DNA of 64,000 nucleotides from JAFDZV01 sp035549015 (GCA_035549015.1 DASZRW010000043.1:1-64000), one strand, 5' to 3'. Shown: positions 15,601 through 24,909, numbered from the stretch's first letter. Made by a program: numbers and translations. The notes: generated from the letters alone by a model not told the origin.

Positions 15601-18492
15601 TCCGGTGGAGTTGTTCGTACCGCCGCTGATCACGGAGGTACTTGCGCTTGCCGCGATGGAGTTGCTGCTGCCGCCGCCGATCACCGATGTGGTGGCGCCG
15701 GTGGCGATCGCGTTGCTGCTGCCGCCGCTCACAACCGACGTGCCCGAGCTCGCGGCGATGGAATTGCCGTTGCCGCCGGCAATCACGGAGATCGTGGAGG
15801 TGGTGCCGATGGAGTTGTTGTTGCCGCCGCCGATCACGGAGGTGGCGGAGTTGATGGTGTTGTTGCTGCCGCCATCGATCACCGACGTGCCGGAGCTTGC
15901 CGCGATGCTGTTGTTGTTGCCGCCGCCGATCACCGAGATCGTGGAGGTGGTGCCGATGCTGTTCTTGCTGCCGCCCGATATCGTTCCGTAGTTGGAGGAG
16001 ACCGAGTTGACGCTGCCGTTCAGGCCGCCGCCCCCGATCACGGCGCCCACCGTGCCGGCGAGCACGTTGTTGCCGGCATAACCGCCGATGATGTTCGCAC
16101 TGGTGCCGTTCGGCTCGAACCGCATCACCCGGCCGCGGCCGTCCGTGCCGGATGATACGCCGTTCCCCACATGGAACTGAAGCGCCTGATCGTCCGTGGT
16201 GCCGACGAAGTTCGTCCCCGGCGTGCTGCCGCTGTTCCCGGTAAGCGTCCACCACTGGTTGCCGAGCGACGGCACCAGCGAGCTCACCATGCGCCGCTGC
16301 ACCACGCCGCCGTTCGAGATGAGCAGCGTATCGGACGTTCCGGTAGCGAGTGCGTTCAACGTGAGCCCGTCGAACTGCGGCCGCGCGTTTCTGTGGATAT
16401 CCTGCGGAAGCGAAAGCGTCACGTTCCCGCGCGCCGTATCCACGCTCACCTGATTGGTTGTCCCGGCCAGCGAGAGAACACCCGTGTTGCGAACATTCAG
16501 CGAGCCGCCCAGCGATACGGTGGTGTCGCCCGCGACACCGGAACCATACACTACCCTGATCGCAGAGTTCGCCAGCTCGTTGTTGTCCACCGATCCGTTC
16601 GGCAGCTTCACCGTTGTGCCGTTCACCGTGAGGTTTCCGCCGATCGTTGCGTCACCGGTGGAGCGGATCCCCTTCACGCTCACCGTATCGACCTGCAATG
16701 GCGAGGGGAGCGAGAGCGTCACGTTCCCGCGCACGGTGTCCACCTTCACCTGATTCGGCGTGCCGTTCAACTGCACAACGCCGGTGTTGCGGACGTTCAA
16801 CGTGCCGCCAAGCACAACGGAGTCGTCGCCGGCGATGCCCGCACCGTACGCAACCCTGATCTTCGAGTTCGCGAGTGCCGAGTTGCCCACCGATCCGTTC
16901 GGCAGCGTCACGCTGCTTCCTTTCACGATCAGGCTTCCGTTGAGTGTGAGCCCGTTGAACTTCGGCGAGGCGTTGGTATCGATGTTCTGCGGAAGCGAGA
17001 GCGTCACCACGCCGCGGCTGGTGTCGGCGATCACCTGGTTCGGCGTGCCGTTCAACTGCACCACACCGGTGTTGCGCAGCTTCAGCGTGCCGCCAAGCGC
17101 AACCGTATCGTCGCCGGCGATGCCGGGACCGTAGGAGAGCTTGATCTTGGAGTTTGCCAGTTCGTTGTTGTCCACCGATCCGTTCGGCAGCGAGACGCTC
17201 ACTCCGCCTACCAGCAGGTTCCCGCCGATAGTCAGATTGCCGCCGAGGCTCATGTCGCCGTTGTCATTGACGGCGATGCCGGCCGGCTCCCAGGTCTTCG
17301 TGTTGGCATTCCAGCGGAGCAGCTCGCCATGTACGGGGGGGCGTGCCGTTGTCGCCTTCCAGCGCGTTCCGTCCCAATAGAGCAGCGCGCCCTGAACGGA
17401 GCCGTCTGCCAGGGTCAGCGGGTCGCTCGCCGAGCCGGTCCCCTTCAGCGGCGGATTTGCCGTTGTGATGGAGGGACCCGGACGCCAGCCGCGCGCGGTT
17501 GCATCCCAGCGCAGCACCTGCCCGTCCGCCGCACCCTGGGCGGCCAGACGAAGCGGATCGGCCGTGGTTCCGGTGCCGGATACTTCCTGCGCACTTACAA
17601 CGCGCGGCTCCGCGGCCTTCCACGCCCTGGCGGTGGCATCCCAGAGAAGCACCTGGCGGTCCGCCGTTCCATCCACGAGGCCGAGCGGCGTTGCGGACGA
17701 TCCATCGCCGCGCAGCGGCGCCTGTGCCTGAACGCCCGAGGCTCCCGGCTGCCACGCTCCGGCGGCATCGTTCCAGACGAGCGCCTGCCCGTTGGTGGCT
17801 CCCATGCGCGCGATGTCCAACGGCGCCGCGGTGGAACCGTTGCCGCTGATGCGTGCCTTCGTGGCGATGCTCGCATCGACGGCCTCCCACCTGCCGGCGG
17901 ATGCGTTCCAGCGGATCGTCTGCCCGTCGGTTGCCGTTGTCGGAAGCACCGCAGGCACAACGATCGCCAGTGTATCACCGGAGGTGCGAACGCTCGCGCC
18001 CCCCTGGCCAACCAGCACAATGTTGCCATCCAGGGAATTGAGCGTGTGCACCACGCCTGGTGCGCCGCGATCGAGAAGCAGCGCGCTATCGGCGGTCACC
18101 GCGTGCATGGAGTATGGCGTTGCCACGAAGCGGACGCGCGGCGCCATCTCCGGCTCGCCCTGCAGTTCCAGGCCGATCCAGTAGGACTTGTCGAACGGGA
18201 GAATCATCGGAGTCTTCTCGCCCAGTATGGCCTCGAAGACACCGTCCACTGTCTGCACGCCGTCAGTCTCCTGCCAGATCGCCGTGCCGCCGGTGGCGGC
18301 ATCGTAGATCCGGAACGTAACCGTGTAGGAGCCATCGGGAACGGCCGTTCTCTTGTTGTCGGCAAGCACGCCCTGGTACGATAGAAGCCGGGGCGGCAGT
18401 TGCTGCGCCCGAACCGGGCAGGCGAGGATTGCGACACTCACGACCAGTAGACCGAGCGCGCGTCCGATGCGATGAATGATGGTAGCTGCCAT
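12697..18492 (-). CDS. Giant secreted fibre/adhesin with C-terminal peptidase-S74 intramolecular chaperone
   Basis: A 1931-residue protein. A signal peptide (~1-29, ending VRAQ) precedes a beta-rich domain (~30-135), about four ~36-residue repeats (GDGSS-type followed by a WDA-type motif), and three ~95-residue stalk repeats with NGSVDNNELANS and LNGTPNQV. Two large head modules follow, each made of IGGG-x2-N-x-I type repeats of ~15 residues that recall YadA/haemagglutinin heads, and each closed by a GRGLTLSGTGSFGFLG block. The end is a peptidase S74 domain with the dyad Ser1810/Lys1815 in SDRRIKSD and a final coiled coil. In phage tail spikes and related fibres this domain trimerises the stalk and then cuts itself off. 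It is the last gene of a minus-strand operon, 26 bp after the barrel gene. Confidence 0.88.
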   Translation of the reverse strand: MAATIIHRIGRALGLLVVSVAILACPVRAQQLPPRLLSYQGVLADNKRTAVPDGSYTVTFRIYDAATGGTAIWQETDGVQTVDGVFEAILGEKTPMILPFDKSYWIGLELQGEPEMAPRVRFVATPYSMHAVTADSALLLDRGAPGVVHTLNSLDGNIVLVGQGGASVRTSGDTLAIVVPAVLPTTATDGQTIRWNASAGRWEAVDASIATKARISGNGSTAAPLDIARMGATNGQALVWNDAAGAWQPGASGVQAQAPLRGDGSSATPLGLVDGTADRQVLLWDATARAWKAAEPRVVSAQEVSGTGTTADPLRLAAQGAADGQVLRWDATARGWRPGPSITTANPPLKGTGSASDPLTLADGSVQGALLYWDGTRWKATTARPPVHGELLRWNANTKTWEPAGIAVNDNGDMSLGGNLTIGGNLLVGGVSVSLPNGSVDNNELANSKIKLSYGPGIAGDDTVALGGTLKLRNTGVVQLNGTPNQVIADTSRGVVTLSLPQNIDTNASPKFNGLTLNGSLIVKGSSVTLPNGSVGNSALANSKIRVAYGAGIAGDDSVVLGGTLNVRNTGVVQLNGTPNQVKVDTVRGNVTLSLPSPLQVDTVSVKGIRSTGDATIGGNLTVNGTTVKLPNGSVDNNELANSAIRVVYGSGVAGDTTVSLGGSLNVRNTGVLSLAGTTNQVSVDTARGNVTLSLPQDIHRNARPQFDGLTLNALATGTSDTLLISNGGVVQRRMVSSLVPSLGNQWWTLTGNSGSTPGTNFVGTTDDQALQFHVGNGVSSGTDGRGRVMRFEPNGTSANIIGGYAGNNVLAGTVGAVIGGGGLNGSVNSVSSNYGTISGGSKNSIGTTSTISVIGGGNNNSIAASSGTSVIDGGSNNTINSATSVIGGGNNNSIGTTSTISVIAGGNGNSIAASSGTSVVSGGSSNAIATGATTSVIGGGSSNSIAASASTSVISGGTNNSTGSNTSVIGGGDGNAIGTNARWTKIAGGHNNKIIDNAYESSIGAGEGNSIGNGSVRGTVGGGSFNGIEGSSGNSTIAGGYGNTIRFNSDRSTIAGGMSNTIDTGSTISTVGGGFQNVVNKNSNTSTIGGGSNNAIGSTNSTVSGGTSNTISTSSSNSVIGGGNTNSISTSAGSSTISGGQSNAISTSAGNATISGGTSNTVSASLGTISGGTSNTVSASLGTISGGQSNVVSGARSTIAGGRGLTLSGTGSFGFLGANTGTNDMQVATNNVAVLGNTALWLANNNNTASQARFYEPYNTAGAFPNTANYSSFQAQAQIADINYVLPDTAGIAGDVLKVKTVAGSTITLDWATDNTGSTAWGLTGNAGTTPGTNFVGTTDDQAIEFHVGDGVSSGTDGRGRVMRYEPNATSANIIGGYRSNSVAAGVVSATIAGGGSNGNSHSISSNYGTISGGNRNTIGASSINATIAGGVSNSITASAGNGTIGGGLGNVIVSGDHTTIAGGFNNKINTGSFGCTVSGGTNNALSSHTSVIAGGNGNALGTSSQFSVIGGGSNNNIGNSSFESLIGGGTIDTIEASAPYSTIGGGTTNAIRSSATRSTIGGGYDNEIGTGSDRATIGGGEQNRINAGAYRTTIGGGMQNVIDVGGRWSTIGGGEQNYSNALSSTLAGGTHDTIETNAQNSFIGGGDMNAVRSAAQFATITGGRNNQISSNAAYAAIGGGQYNVVGAQYSAIAGGRGLTLSGTGSFGFLGGNTGANDMSVSTNNVAVFGNTNIWLANNSNTASQLRFYAPNGTTGAFPGTAHYTAFLAQTQAADIEYTLPAAAGGVGDQLTISAIAGTQVTLGWAAPSDRRIKSDIITIDGESVLGKFRDVSLGSWRYTTDPSGHRHYGIMAQDFHRLFGNDGVGVIGTDTTVNNLDMMGVSYLAIQALEKRTAGDHDAIEELKNAVQTLRDEVEALRRENRELRQRVQ
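13400..16060 (-). repeat. Coding array of ~45-48-bp head repeats in two modules
   Basis: On the minus strand the block ATCGGCGGCGG followed by an Asn-rich stretch recurs every ~45-48 bp, roughly 13430-14330 and 14890-16060. Each unit encodes one I-G-G-G/S-x-N turn of a beta-roll. The two arrays sit in two longer duplicated modules of ~1.4-1.7 kb that share flanking TNFVGTTDDQA and GRGLTLSGTG blocks. Variable repeat number between strains would be expected. Confidence 0.85.
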
Positions 18493-18518
18493 TGTTGTTC
18501 TCGTTATCGAATGGGTTG

Positions 18519-19397
18519 TTACTGTCCTTGAGTGTTGGCGCGCTCATGCGGCGGCGGAGGAGGCGGCGCGGGCACCGGCGCCGGCGGTGGAACCACCGGG
18601 CCGTTGCGCATGGAGTAGCAGAGGTTGAGCCCGATGCGCAGACCCCGCATCTTCCACGACTCCGTGTTCAGGATGTTGTTCATTCCCGTCCAGAGATCCA
18701 CCTCCGGAGCCAGCAGTACGCTCCGGAGGCGGTTCAACGGGATATCGTATCGGGCTCCCGTGTACAGCCCGATGCCTACCGCGTGCTCGCCGCCTATCGT
18801 TCCCTCGAACTGCAGGCGCTGCCGCGAGTCGTTCTCGTAGCGGATGTTGGAGGGAGAAAGGATCTCCTCGCTCTGCTGGTACGTGCCGCTCAGCATGAAG
18901 TCCGCGCGCGCTCCGGCAACGATGTGAAGGCCGGAAAGCGGTTCGTAGCCAACGAACAATTCCGTTGCAAGCGCCGGAAGGGTCACGCTGATGGTATGCC
19001 CGAAGACCGCGGTGATGGTATCGTGATCGGAGGTGACCAGTTCGTTCTCCTCCGCGCTCAGCGTCCCATCGTATCTGGCATAGAGCAGATGCACGCCGAT
19101 CGAAAACTGCTTCAGCGGAAACACCTCGCCCGAAAGGCCAAGCGCATACCCCGTTCCGCTGCCATCCCGATACTCGGGGCAGCAGCTCGGAACGCCCGGC
19201 AGGCCGGTCATCGAGGCGTTGTAATCGATCGCCTGATACGCCCCGAAGAGCCCCGCCCGCCAGATCTCGTAATCCGACGTATCGCTCTGCGCGGCGCAGT
19301 CCCCGGCCGCCAGCAGCAGCAGAATCAGCGTCGCCGCCGGCAGGGCCATGGAAGTTGTATTGGCATTGAAGTATCGTGCCTTCATTGCTTCGCTCAT
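18519..19397 (-). CDS. Outer-membrane beta-barrel protein with proline-rich tail
   Basis: A 292-residue protein. The signal peptide has the core LPAATLILLLLAAG and cleavage expected near DCAAQ. The body alternates polar and aromatic/hydrophobic residues as in transmembrane beta strands (for example FSIGVHLLYARYDG, GIGLYTGARYDIP, GLRIGLNLCYSM), ending with an aromatic strand. A short proline-rich tail (VVPPPAPVPAPPPP) follows. It is encoded between a T9SS cargo gene and the giant fibre gene, so it could be an anchor or a porin-like partner for the fibre; this is inference. Starts at 19397 and 19385 are both possible, neither with a strong ribosome site. A CC pair near residue 65 is a minor oddity for a barrel. 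Confidence 0.75.
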   Translation of the reverse strand: MSEAMKARYFNANTTSMALPAATLILLLLAAGDCAAQSDTSDYEIWRAGLFGAYQAIDYNASMTGLPGVPSCCPEYRDGSGTGYALGLSGEVFPLKQFSIGVHLLYARYDGTLSAEENELVTSDHDTITAVFGHTISVTLPALATELFVGYEPLSGLHIVAGARADFMLSGTYQQSEEILSPSNIRYENDSRQRLQFEGTIGGEHAVGIGLYTGARYDIPLNRLRSVLLAPEVDLWTGMNNILNTESWKMRGLRIGLNLCYSMRNGPVVPPPAPVPAPPPPPPHERANTQGQ

Positions 19398-19452
19398 GAA
19401 GAAGGTTGATGCGTCTCCGCGGATGCGGATGCGCCGGGAAAGAGAACGTCTG

Positions 19453-20433
19453 TTACTGCGTGATGAGCAGGGGCTGGCTGAACCGCCCGGTTGGGGTTGT
19501 GAACACAACCACGTAGGAACCGCTGGAGATACCGGTGAGGTCCACCTCCTGCCGGTAGAGCTTCTCGGCTTCGGCGTCCCCGGCGGCGACATGGGCGATC
19601 TCGTCGCCAAGCATGTCGACGATGCGCACGTCCAGCGGGCCCGCTTCCGCGGAGACATACTCCACCGTGGTGCTGCGCGAGGCCGGGTTCGGCCACACGT
19701 TGATGCGGGACGCGAACGCGCCGGAACGGATCAGGCGAATCTGATTGCCGGCACGGCAGACCCCAAGAAGCTGCAGCGCTCCATCCTCGCGCACCGTGGC
19801 GATGCGCTCCTCGCCGGTCTGCTGCCACTGGAAGTCGTCGATTGCAATCGGCGTGCTCTCGGAATCACCCAGCGCAACCACGAAATCCAGTTGCGCGATC
19901 ACGGACTGGCCGTCGTTCGCAATGCCGGTGATCTCGATGGCGCAGTCGTCGCCATCGTAGGTGCAGGCCGGTGTGCTCCCCGCCGCATGCAGGAGCGTAT
20001 GATTGAACCGGATGCGGGCCTGGAAGGGACGCGGGCCGAACGGCCCCTGAGTCTGAGAAACCGTCAGTTGCAGCGGCACAGTGATATGCGTCCCCACCTC
20101 GGCGTCGATATGCGGAATGGAGACCTTGGTCACCACCTCCGGGCGGTAGGCCTGATACCAGAAGCCGACGTCGTGGAGGTCACCCGACTTGCGGACCATC
20201 CGGCCGGCAGCGGTCTGCGAGATCGTCCCGTTGACGATATGCCCCGGACTGGAGGATGTGCCCCCTCCCCCGGCAATCACTTCCCGCGTCACGATGGTCT
20301 GGGCCGCCATCCTGGCTCCACAGGGTATCCCCCAGGTCATGCACACCAAAATCGCCATGTACGGCATGCGCATGCCGGCCGATGCCAGCCCTGTCGATCG
20401 TATCGCCCGAAGCAGTCGAGATGCCTTGGCCAT
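19453..20433 (-). CDS. Secreted protein with T9SS type A sorting domain
   Basis: A 326-residue protein with a long N-region signal sequence (hydrophobic segment around MPYMAILVCMTWGI) and a segment AGGGGTSSSPGHIVNGTI typical of exported proteins in this group. The middle is a beta-rich domain of the cohesin/Ig kind containing a disulfide candidate CTYDGDDC. The last ~80 residues form a T9SS C-terminal sorting domain: NVWPNPASRSTTVEY, a VRIVDMLGDEI strand, SSGSYVVVF and the closing PLLITQ. It should cross the outer membrane by the type IX system and be cut or anchored at the surface. AGAGG 5 nt before MAKAS supports the start. It heads a minus-strand operon with the barrel and fibre genes and diverges from the TPR-LuxR regulators. 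Confidence 0.85.
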   Translation of the reverse strand: MAKASRLLRAIRSTGLASAGMRMPYMAILVCMTWGIPCGARMAAQTIVTREVIAGGGGTSSSPGHIVNGTISQTAAGRMVRKSGDLHDVGFWYQAYRPEVVTKVSIPHIDAEVGTHITVPLQLTVSQTQGPFGPRPFQARIRFNHTLLHAAGSTPACTYDGDDCAIEITGIANDGQSVIAQLDFVVALGDSESTPIAIDDFQWQQTGEERIATVREDGALQLLGVCRAGNQIRLIRSGAFASRINVWPNPASRSTTVEYVSAEAGPLDVRIVDMLGDEIAHVAAGDAEAEKLYRQEVDLTGISSGSYVVVFTTPTGRFSQPLLITQ

Positions 20434-20693
20434 CTGTTCCTCTGCGTTGAAGTCGTCCGTTATTGAAGTCTTCCGGCATGTCCTGACGGCGTTTTCGTAG
20501 GAACCTGCCGCCGAGTGCGGCACCGTTGCCCGGAATACCATGGTTCGTGATGCGAAACTAGGGGGTACGCCCGTAACTCTTCAAACAACGAGGGGGGGCA
20601 TTGGGGGTGCAGATAGTGATTCCATGCACCCCTTCATCCATATTGCCGAAAACGTAATGCGACACATACCTCGTGATTTCAATTCCGAATGCC

Positions 20694-22697
20694 ATGATAC
20701 CGGAACCTCCTCCCCCACACAATAACACGCTTCTGACCGCGCAGCGCCTGCGCGAACGGGTGCGCGAGGCGCGCGGAGGGTTTGCGCCAGATCACGTAGC
20801 CCGCTGGCTGCATCATCGCGACCCGGCATTGCTTGAAAGCGACGCGGACGAGCTGGCCGAGATTCTGGCCGGACTGGCGGAGAGCGCCCGCGCCCGCCTT
20901 GCCGATGCCGGCGTTCGGATGCCGGCGGATGAAGGGGCTCCGTTGCCGCGCCTCTCCAGGCGGGAGCGCGAGTATGTCGGCAATCTGGCCGCGCTTCTGG
21001 CCGCGCTCTGCACGGCACTCTCGGCCGGCGGCAGGCAGGCGGAGGCGCTGGAGGCCGGACGCGAGGGGGTGGCGTGGTGCCTGGTGGCGCGCGACGAGCG
21101 CCAGCAATCGATCCTCTGGATCACGCTCGCGAGCGCTCACCTTGCCCTGGGCAGCCTGGAGGAGGAGGAACGGGCAGCCGACAACGCGGTCGCGGCGGCG
21201 CGTGCATCCAGGGAGCCTATTGCGATCGTGGCGGCGCTGGAGAATCTCGCCAGCCTCCTGATTGTCCGGTGGCGTCTGGAGGATGCCGAGAGCCGTTGCG
21301 ACGAGGCACTGGCGCTGGTGCGCGGAGGCCTGGGGGATGAGGAGCGCAGCCGGTACTACGCGCGGTTGCTGATGCATAAAGGGCGCATCGGCATGAACCG
21401 CACCAACTACTCCCAGAGCATCACGCTTCTTCGCGAGGCGCTGCGATGGGCGGATGAGACAACGGATCCGGACGATCGTGCCGCGATCCTCGCACACCTC
21501 GGCTCGGTGTACCTTCGGCTGGAACATTACCGGCAGAGTGTGGAGTGCCAGCAGCAGGTGGTGCGGATCGGGCATGAGGTGGGGTCCGACACGATCTGCG
21601 GCTGGGGATACTTCCGGCTTGCCGAGGCCCACTTCCATCTCAACGAACTGGAGGAAACGGGCGAGGCGTTGGATCGGGCGGATGAGTGCATCGCAGGCCG
21701 CCTTCCCGGCCTCGCCACGATGATCGGCGCGAAGCGTGCGCAGCTCTATGCCACAACCGGAGAGTTCGAGGCAGGACTGGAACGCTGCCGCGAGCTTCTG
21801 GGCACCACCACGGACAAGCCGGACGGGGAACTGCATATGTTCCTCCACACCATCATTGCGGAGATCGAGGTGAAGCGTGGCAACCCCCTCGAGGCGGAGA
21901 CCCACTATCGTCTCGCCGTCGGGATCGCCGAACGCGAATTCCCGCAGCGGACTCCGACACTCAAGGTGAACCTGGCGGAGGTGCTCTACACACTTGGGCG
22001 CCGCGACGAGGTGACCGGCCTGGTGAGCCAGACGGCCGAATCACCGGCGTTGAACGACACCGAGCATGTGAAGGTGCTCCGGCTTCAGGCGCTTCTTGCC
22101 GAGGAGGCCGGAGAGCTGCGCACGGTGATAGCGCTGGAGCGCGAGGCGTCGCTGCTGGAGCGAACACTGCTGGAACGCCGTGCGGAGCAGTCGCTGCGCA
22201 ACGCCCGGATCGTTGCCGAGACCGACCTGCTGGAACGCGAGGCGGAGACCGAGCGCGAGCGCCGGCACCGGGTGGAGCGGGAGCTGGCGGACACCAGGGT
22301 GGAGCTGAGCGATCGGAATCGGCTGGTGGAGACCGTGGAACAGCGCCTGCAGCGCGCCGTTGCAGACGCCACCGGGCCCCGGGAGCGGAGCGTGATCAAG
22401 ACATTGCAGGATACTGTTGCCTCGATTCGCGAGGCGCATCAACCACTTGACGTTTCACTCCATTATCTTAGCAGCATCGATAACGATTTCTTCAGTCGCC
22501 TGCGCTCGCGCTTTCCCGCGCTGACACCGAAACAGGAACGCCTGTGCGGTCTGTTGCGTGCCGGCCTTGCGTCCAGGGAGATCGGAACGTTGCTGGCGCT
22601 GGAGCCCGAGGGGCTGAAGGCACAGCGCAAGCGGCTGCGCAAGCGACTTGGCATGGGACCGGATGAGAGTTTGGAGAAGTTCCTGGCGGGGATCTGA
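20694..22697 (+). CDS. TPR-rich regulator with C-terminal LuxR-type HTH (copy 1)
   Basis: A 667-residue protein. Residues ~70-480 are tetratricopeptide-like helices, followed by a long charged coiled coil (~480-580) and a C-terminal LuxR/GerE-type helix-turn-helix: LTPKQERLCGLLRAGL, SREIGTLLALEPEGLKAQRK, RLRKRLGM. This TPR-coiled-coil-HTH layout is common in Bacteroidota regulators. It lacks membrane segments, so it is cytoplasmic as predicted. ATG 20694 is preferred over GTG 20673 because it makes the N-terminus match the paralogue that starts at 22791, residue for residue up to REARGG. It diverges from the T9SS/barrel/fibre operon, which could be its target; this is a guess from position only. 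Confidence 0.8.
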   Translation: MIPEPPPPHNNTLLTAQRLRERVREARGGFAPDHVARWLHHRDPALLESDADELAEILAGLAESARARLADAGVRMPADEGAPLPRLSRREREYVGNLAALLAALCTALSAGGRQAEALEAGREGVAWCLVARDERQQSILWITLASAHLALGSLEEEERAADNAVAAARASREPIAIVAALENLASLLIVRWRLEDAESRCDEALALVRGGLGDEERSRYYARLLMHKGRIGMNRTNYSQSITLLREALRWADETTDPDDRAAILAHLGSVYLRLEHYRQSVECQQQVVRIGHEVGSDTICGWGYFRLAEAHFHLNELEETGEALDRADECIAGRLPGLATMIGAKRAQLYATTGEFEAGLERCRELLGTTTDKPDGELHMFLHTIIAEIEVKRGNPLEAETHYRLAVGIAEREFPQRTPTLKVNLAEVLYTLGRRDEVTGLVSQTAESPALNDTEHVKVLRLQALLAEEAGELRTVIALEREASLLERTLLERRAEQSLRNARIVAETDLLEREAETERERRHRVERELADTRVELSDRNRLVETVEQRLQRAVADATGPRERSVIKTLQDTVASIREAHQPLDVSLHYLSSIDNDFFSRLRSRFPALTPKQERLCGLLRAGLASREIGTLLALEPEGLKAQRKRLRKRLGMGPDESLEKFLAGI

Positions 22698-22790
22698 GGT
22701 TGCGGGCGTGTGCGGAGCGTGCGATATCCCGGCCGATGCCCGAACAACCTCCGCTCCCACCGAGCGCTCCTCCGTCCATGAACCAACGAT

Positions 22791-24797
22791 ATGCCAACTG
22801 AAAGCCAGAAGCCCTGCTGCGAGACACTTCTCGGCGCGCAGCAATTGCGTGAGCTGGTGCGTGAAGCACGGGGAGGCTTCACTCCGGACCACGTGGCCCG
22901 CACCATTCGCGATGAAGATCCGGCGCTGCGTGAGAACGATGTCGTGGAGATCGCGGAAATTCTGGAGGGACTGGTTCAGTCCGCACGCGAGCGTCTGCAC
23001 GACGCGGGAATCGAGCCGGCGGAAGAGGAAGCAGCCGGCTCGCAGCAGCGCCTCTCCAAACGGGAACGTGAGTACACCGCCAATCTGATCACACTTCTGG
23101 TGAACCAGGCGCTCGCCGTGATGACCGCGGGGCGCACGGAGGATGCACTGCGCCTCGCCGCCGAAGCGCTGGCATGGAGCAGAACCATCGGCGACCGTGC
23201 GCTGGAGTCGCTCGCCTTCCGCGTCATGTCCGAGGCGTACTCTCGCTCCGGCGCCTATGCAGAGCAGGAGCAGGTTGCCGTTCGGGCGGAGGAGGCGGCA
23301 CGGGCTTCGGGCAACCCGCTCTATCTGATCTCCGCGCTCCAGACGCGGGCAACCAACATGCTCGGACGGTGGCGCCTCGACGAGGCAGAACCGCTGGTTG
23401 CCGAGGCGTTCGACATCGTACGGGAGGAATTCGACGAGGAGGAGGAATGCCGCTACTACGGAGCGTTGATGATCTGCCGGGCCCGCATCCAACTGATGCG
23501 CCTGCATTATCCGGAGGCGATTCAGTTGCTTCGCGAGGCGCTGCGCTGGGCCGAACGCGACCGATTCCCCGTGACGCGTACAACGCTCTATTCCCAACTG
23601 GGCTCAACCTACCTCCGCATTGCCCAGTACCGCCAGGCGATCGAATGCCACCACGAGGTTGTCCTCCTCTCGGAACATATCGGCTCCGCACTGATCTCCG
23701 GATGGGGCTACTTCCGTCTGGCCCACACCTACATGGTGTTGAAGGAGTTCGACGAGGCAGCCGAGGCATTGAGCCGTGCCGAGGATTATGCCGGAGACAC
23801 CATCAAGGAACTCGGGTTCTCCATCCTCAACCAGCGCGCCCGCCTGTTCGCGGCAACCGAACGGTACGATGATGCATCGGAGATCTGCCGATCGCTCCTG
23901 AAGACCATCGGCGACCGGCCCCTTCCCAATCTCGTGATGTCCGCTCGCTGCCTTCTCGGCGACATGGCGATAAGGCAGGATCGATTCGAGGAAGCGGTGG
24001 AGCACTATCGAATCGCAGCCGAGTTCGCGGAGACGGCATTCCCGCAGCGTATCCACGAGGCGAAGATCGGCCTGGCGCGGGCGCTGCTGCGCCTCGAGCG
24101 GAATGCCGAGTTCGGAGTGCTGATCAACGAGATCCGCAACACGGAATCGACCACTCCGGAGGAGCAGCTGGAACTGCTCCGGCTCATGGCTGCCGACGCA
24201 GAGCAGCGCAATGACCTTCGCGCCGTGCTGGATCACGAACGGCAGGCGTTCGAACTGGAACGCACGTTGCTCGAACGGCAGTCCGAACAATCGCTCCGCA
24301 ATGCCCGCGTGATGGCGGAGACCGATCTGCTGGAGCGAACCGCGGAGCTCGAACGCGAACGCCGGCGGCGTGCGGAGCACGAGCTTGCCGACGCCATGGT
24401 GCAGCTCAGCGATCGCACCCGGCTGGTGGAGGTTGTGGAACAACGCCTTCGCCGCGCGCTGGTGGAGACCGGCCCCCAACGCGAGCAGTCCGCCATCAAT
24501 GCACTGCGCGAGACGCTCTCCTCGCTCCGCACCGGCATGAGGGCGCCGGAGACGCCGCTCGCCTATCTCGGCAGCGTGGACGATGAGTTCTTCCGCCGCC
24601 TGCGCGAACGCTTCCCCGGTCTCACGCCCAAGCAGGAACGGCTCTGCGGGCTGTTGCGCGCCGGCCTCTCCTCCAGGGAAATCGGCACCCTCCTCAACAT
24701 CGAAGCCGAGGGGCTGAAGGCACAGCGCAAGCGCCTGCGCAAACGCCTCGGCATGGAGCCGGAGGCCAGCCTCGAGAAGATGATGGCGGAGATGTAG
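22791..24797 (+). CDS. TPR-rich regulator with C-terminal LuxR-type HTH (copy 2)
   Basis: A 668-residue paralogue of the preceding gene, similar along the full length including the start (REARGGFTPDHVAR), the TPR region, the coiled coil (RNARVMAETDLLERTAELE) and the HTH (LTPKQERLCGLLRAGLSSRE, KAQRKRLRKRLGME). The pair therefore arose by tandem duplication and has diverged. The 93-bp gap is compatible with co-transcription or a small separate promoter. Near-identical HTH recognition regions suggest both bind similar DNA, while their sensing parts differ more. No signal ligand can be inferred. Confidence 0.8.
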   Translation: MPTESQKPCCETLLGAQQLRELVREARGGFTPDHVARTIRDEDPALRENDVVEIAEILEGLVQSARERLHDAGIEPAEEEAAGSQQRLSKREREYTANLITLLVNQALAVMTAGRTEDALRLAAEALAWSRTIGDRALESLAFRVMSEAYSRSGAYAEQEQVAVRAEEAARASGNPLYLISALQTRATNMLGRWRLDEAEPLVAEAFDIVREEFDEEEECRYYGALMICRARIQLMRLHYPEAIQLLREALRWAERDRFPVTRTTLYSQLGSTYLRIAQYRQAIECHHEVVLLSEHIGSALISGWGYFRLAHTYMVLKEFDEAAEALSRAEDYAGDTIKELGFSILNQRARLFAATERYDDASEICRSLLKTIGDRPLPNLVMSARCLLGDMAIRQDRFEEAVEHYRIAAEFAETAFPQRIHEAKIGLARALLRLERNAEFGVLINEIRNTESTTPEEQLELLRLMAADAEQRNDLRAVLDHERQAFELERTLLERQSEQSLRNARVMAETDLLERTAELERERRRRAEHELADAMVQLSDRTRLVEVVEQRLRRALVETGPQREQSAINALRETLSSLRTGMRAPETPLAYLGSVDDEFFRRLRERFPGLTPKQERLCGLLRAGLSSREIGTLLNIEAEGLKAQRKRLRKRLGMEPEASLEKMMAEM

Positions 24798-24909
24798 GAG
24801 GACGTTTTGGGTGATGGGTGATGGGTAATGAGTGATCGGTGTGGGATGGGAAAGATGTTTTGGGCGATGGGTGATGAGTTGGGAAATCGGCGTCGATGGG
24901 AGCACGGCA

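Noticed and set aside
13400..16060. Regular ~45-bp repeats suggestive of a CRISPR array
   Set aside because: The repeats are in frame within a continuous coding sequence, the intervening parts are also related to each other, and no cas genes are present.
16171..18384. Plus-strand 737-codon open frame
   Set aside because: Antisense to the N-terminal half of the fibre gene, which has a signal peptide, recognisable repeats and an operon context.
20679..21905. Minus-strand 408-codon frame opposite the first TPR-LuxR gene
   Set aside because: It is a shadow; the plus-strand frame has a full-length paralogue next door.
24800..24900. GGTGATGGGT-type low-complexity run as a G-quadruplex or regulatory element
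   Set aside because: The G-runs are short and irregular and the stretch follows a gene end; nothing supports a function.
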